A stretch of DNA of 64,000 nucleotides, taken from Ilex aquifolium. Lineage: Eukaryota; Streptophyta; Magnoliopsida; Aquifoliales; Aquifoliaceae. Shown piece after piece: positions 63,101 through 64,000 of this stretch (its first letter is position 1; each line of letters starts with the position of its first letter). The translations under genes were made by a program, and so were the position numbers. Location of the stretch: positions 5,909,744 through 5,973,743 of the forward strand of contig OX637393.1 of assembly GCA_951799425.1 (NCBI GenBank), read 5' to 3'. The notes beneath the pieces are model-generated. The model was given only the letters and a program-made list of their open reading frames with translations, was not told where the DNA came from and did no database searches.

Positions 63101-63620
63101 TGAAAGCTAATATATGTTCTTTAACAAGAATGCTGAAAGCATTATTTTAGGTTTGAATATTCAGATTTTGAGCGTGGTTGAACTTTGGATAAATAGGAAT
63201 TTTCTGATTAGTTTATACCTTGCATTTTTGTGATAGGTATTATATTCTTTTTCTTACAACCTTTTATATGATATTGTATCTATGGATACTACAACATCAA
63301 TAAGTATGTGTGAAGTATGGATGTTCGGAGATTGTTGAGTTAGTTTTGATTGATTGGGAATGTGGATTAATTTGTGGTATGCTTGGATTATCTTTTTGTT
63401 TGACTTCTTGGGTTTGTTGTGCTAAGAGAGATACTTAGGATTATAGAATTCGATTTTCTTAACTTTTTTTTTTCATATATATTTGCTGGGTTGAGTTTAC
63501 TTTTCTTTTTTCAAAAAGTAGTCCATATTTTATTTTCATTTAGTAATTCTCACGAAAGGAAAATTTCGATTAAAAATAGGAATTTATTTGGGTTAAATAA
63601 GTTTTGATTAGAGAAACAGG
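60180..63620 (+). other. Unresolved, possibly transcribed region
   Basis: CT-rich sequence (60160-60330) resembling a 5' UTR, then splice-like signals (for example CTCTTAGGTATGTC near 60570 and GGAAGGTAAAAATTTC near 61548). A 156-codon frame at 61002-61472 includes ARQLLDQMPQKRR, reminiscent of a pentatricopeptide motif end, but there is no repeat series. I cannot support a gene model; it may be a non-coding RNA or a decayed gene. Confidence 0.25.
60595..60810. repeat. Two-copy tandem duplication, about 127-bp period
   Basis: CTGTTTTGATGATGATGTTC (from 60595) and about 95 bp after it recur from 60722 with a handful of substitutions, both copies ending TTTTGTCCAGTGG and separated by a poly-T stretch. 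The minus strand downstream (to 60930) reads partly open and could be a decayed gene fragment, but I do not recognise it. Confidence 0.75.
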
Positions 63621-63627
63621 TTAAGTA

Positions 63628-64000
63628 AGGGTGCGTTTGGTAACGTTTTCGTTTTTATGTTTTCAAAAAAATAAAAAACAAAATCAATGTTTTATTTTTT
63701 TTTTTTGTGGTTAAAAGTTGAAACAAAAAACGTGTTTGGATGTAGTTGTTGTTGTACGAAATCTAAACACTAAAACAGAAAATCTGTTTGATAACCATTT
63801 TATTTTATATCATATATTTTACATTTATTTTAATTCTTGATAAACCATATCCACATGATTATATGCCAATACATACATTAACTCATAAAACAGTACATAT
63901 TACATTTTTTTTTTCAAACAAATCAACACTTTATTTCATTTCAAAAAAATTTAACAGATTTTTCAGACATAAAAATATGAAAACCACAAAAATCAGCTAC
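63628..64000. repeat. Start of a GGGTGCGTTTGGTAAC-type repeat, cut by the window end
   Basis: GGGTGCGTTTGGTAACG followed by poly-A/T and ACGTGTTTGGATG is typical of plant non-autonomous DNA elements. The other end is outside the window. Confidence 0.35.

Overview
The window is nuclear DNA of a flowering plant, most likely a eudicot. It is AT-rich, its genes have many short exons with GT-AG introns, and several products carry chloroplast transit peptides. Intergenic space is filled with plant-type LTR retrotransposon fossils, MITEs and SINE-like pieces. Exon ends were set by reading splice signals and checking that the reading frame carries through every junction.

Layout. 1-2110: a promoter (TATA and telo-box) on the minus strand, followed by at least three box C/D snoRNAs (1675-1764, 1502-1599, 1230-1318). 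Two have guides matching conserved 25S rRNA. 2892-14197 (minus): a 10-exon gene for a chloroplast RimM-type ribosome maturation factor fused to a degenerate UDP-sugar pyrophosphorylase-like domain; a broken Ty3/gypsy element sits in its first intron. 14790-17900: an older gypsy-like fossil. 19129-19675: a Mutator-like fold-back MITE. About 19930-26977 (plus): an SCP1-like small phosphatase (SSP4 type). 27000-34100: gene-poor, with an Au-like SINE. 34162-36699 (plus): a COR413IM-like chloroplast inner-envelope protein whose first exon is cut off from the rest by a stop codon. 38783-41009 (minus): a secreted, probably GPI-anchored X8 (CBM43) callose-binding protein. 44048-56184 (minus): a 12-exon chloroplast C-terminal processing peptidase (S41) with an intact Ser/Lys dyad. 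56300-64000: MITEs, a 620-bp ACC-rich repeat, a possible Helitron end and a region I could not resolve into a gene.

The RimM, SSP4 and S41 genes match, in kind and order, Arabidopsis At5g46420, At5g46410 and At5g46390 (recalled from general knowledge), so this looks like a conserved microsyntenic block. COR413IM and the X8 gene lie inside it, where Arabidopsis has a PRP39-type gene. Three of the five protein genes (RimM, COR413IM, S41 peptidase) are predicted to act in the chloroplast, but nothing indicates co-regulation. I saw no CRISPR, prokaryotic or viral operon.
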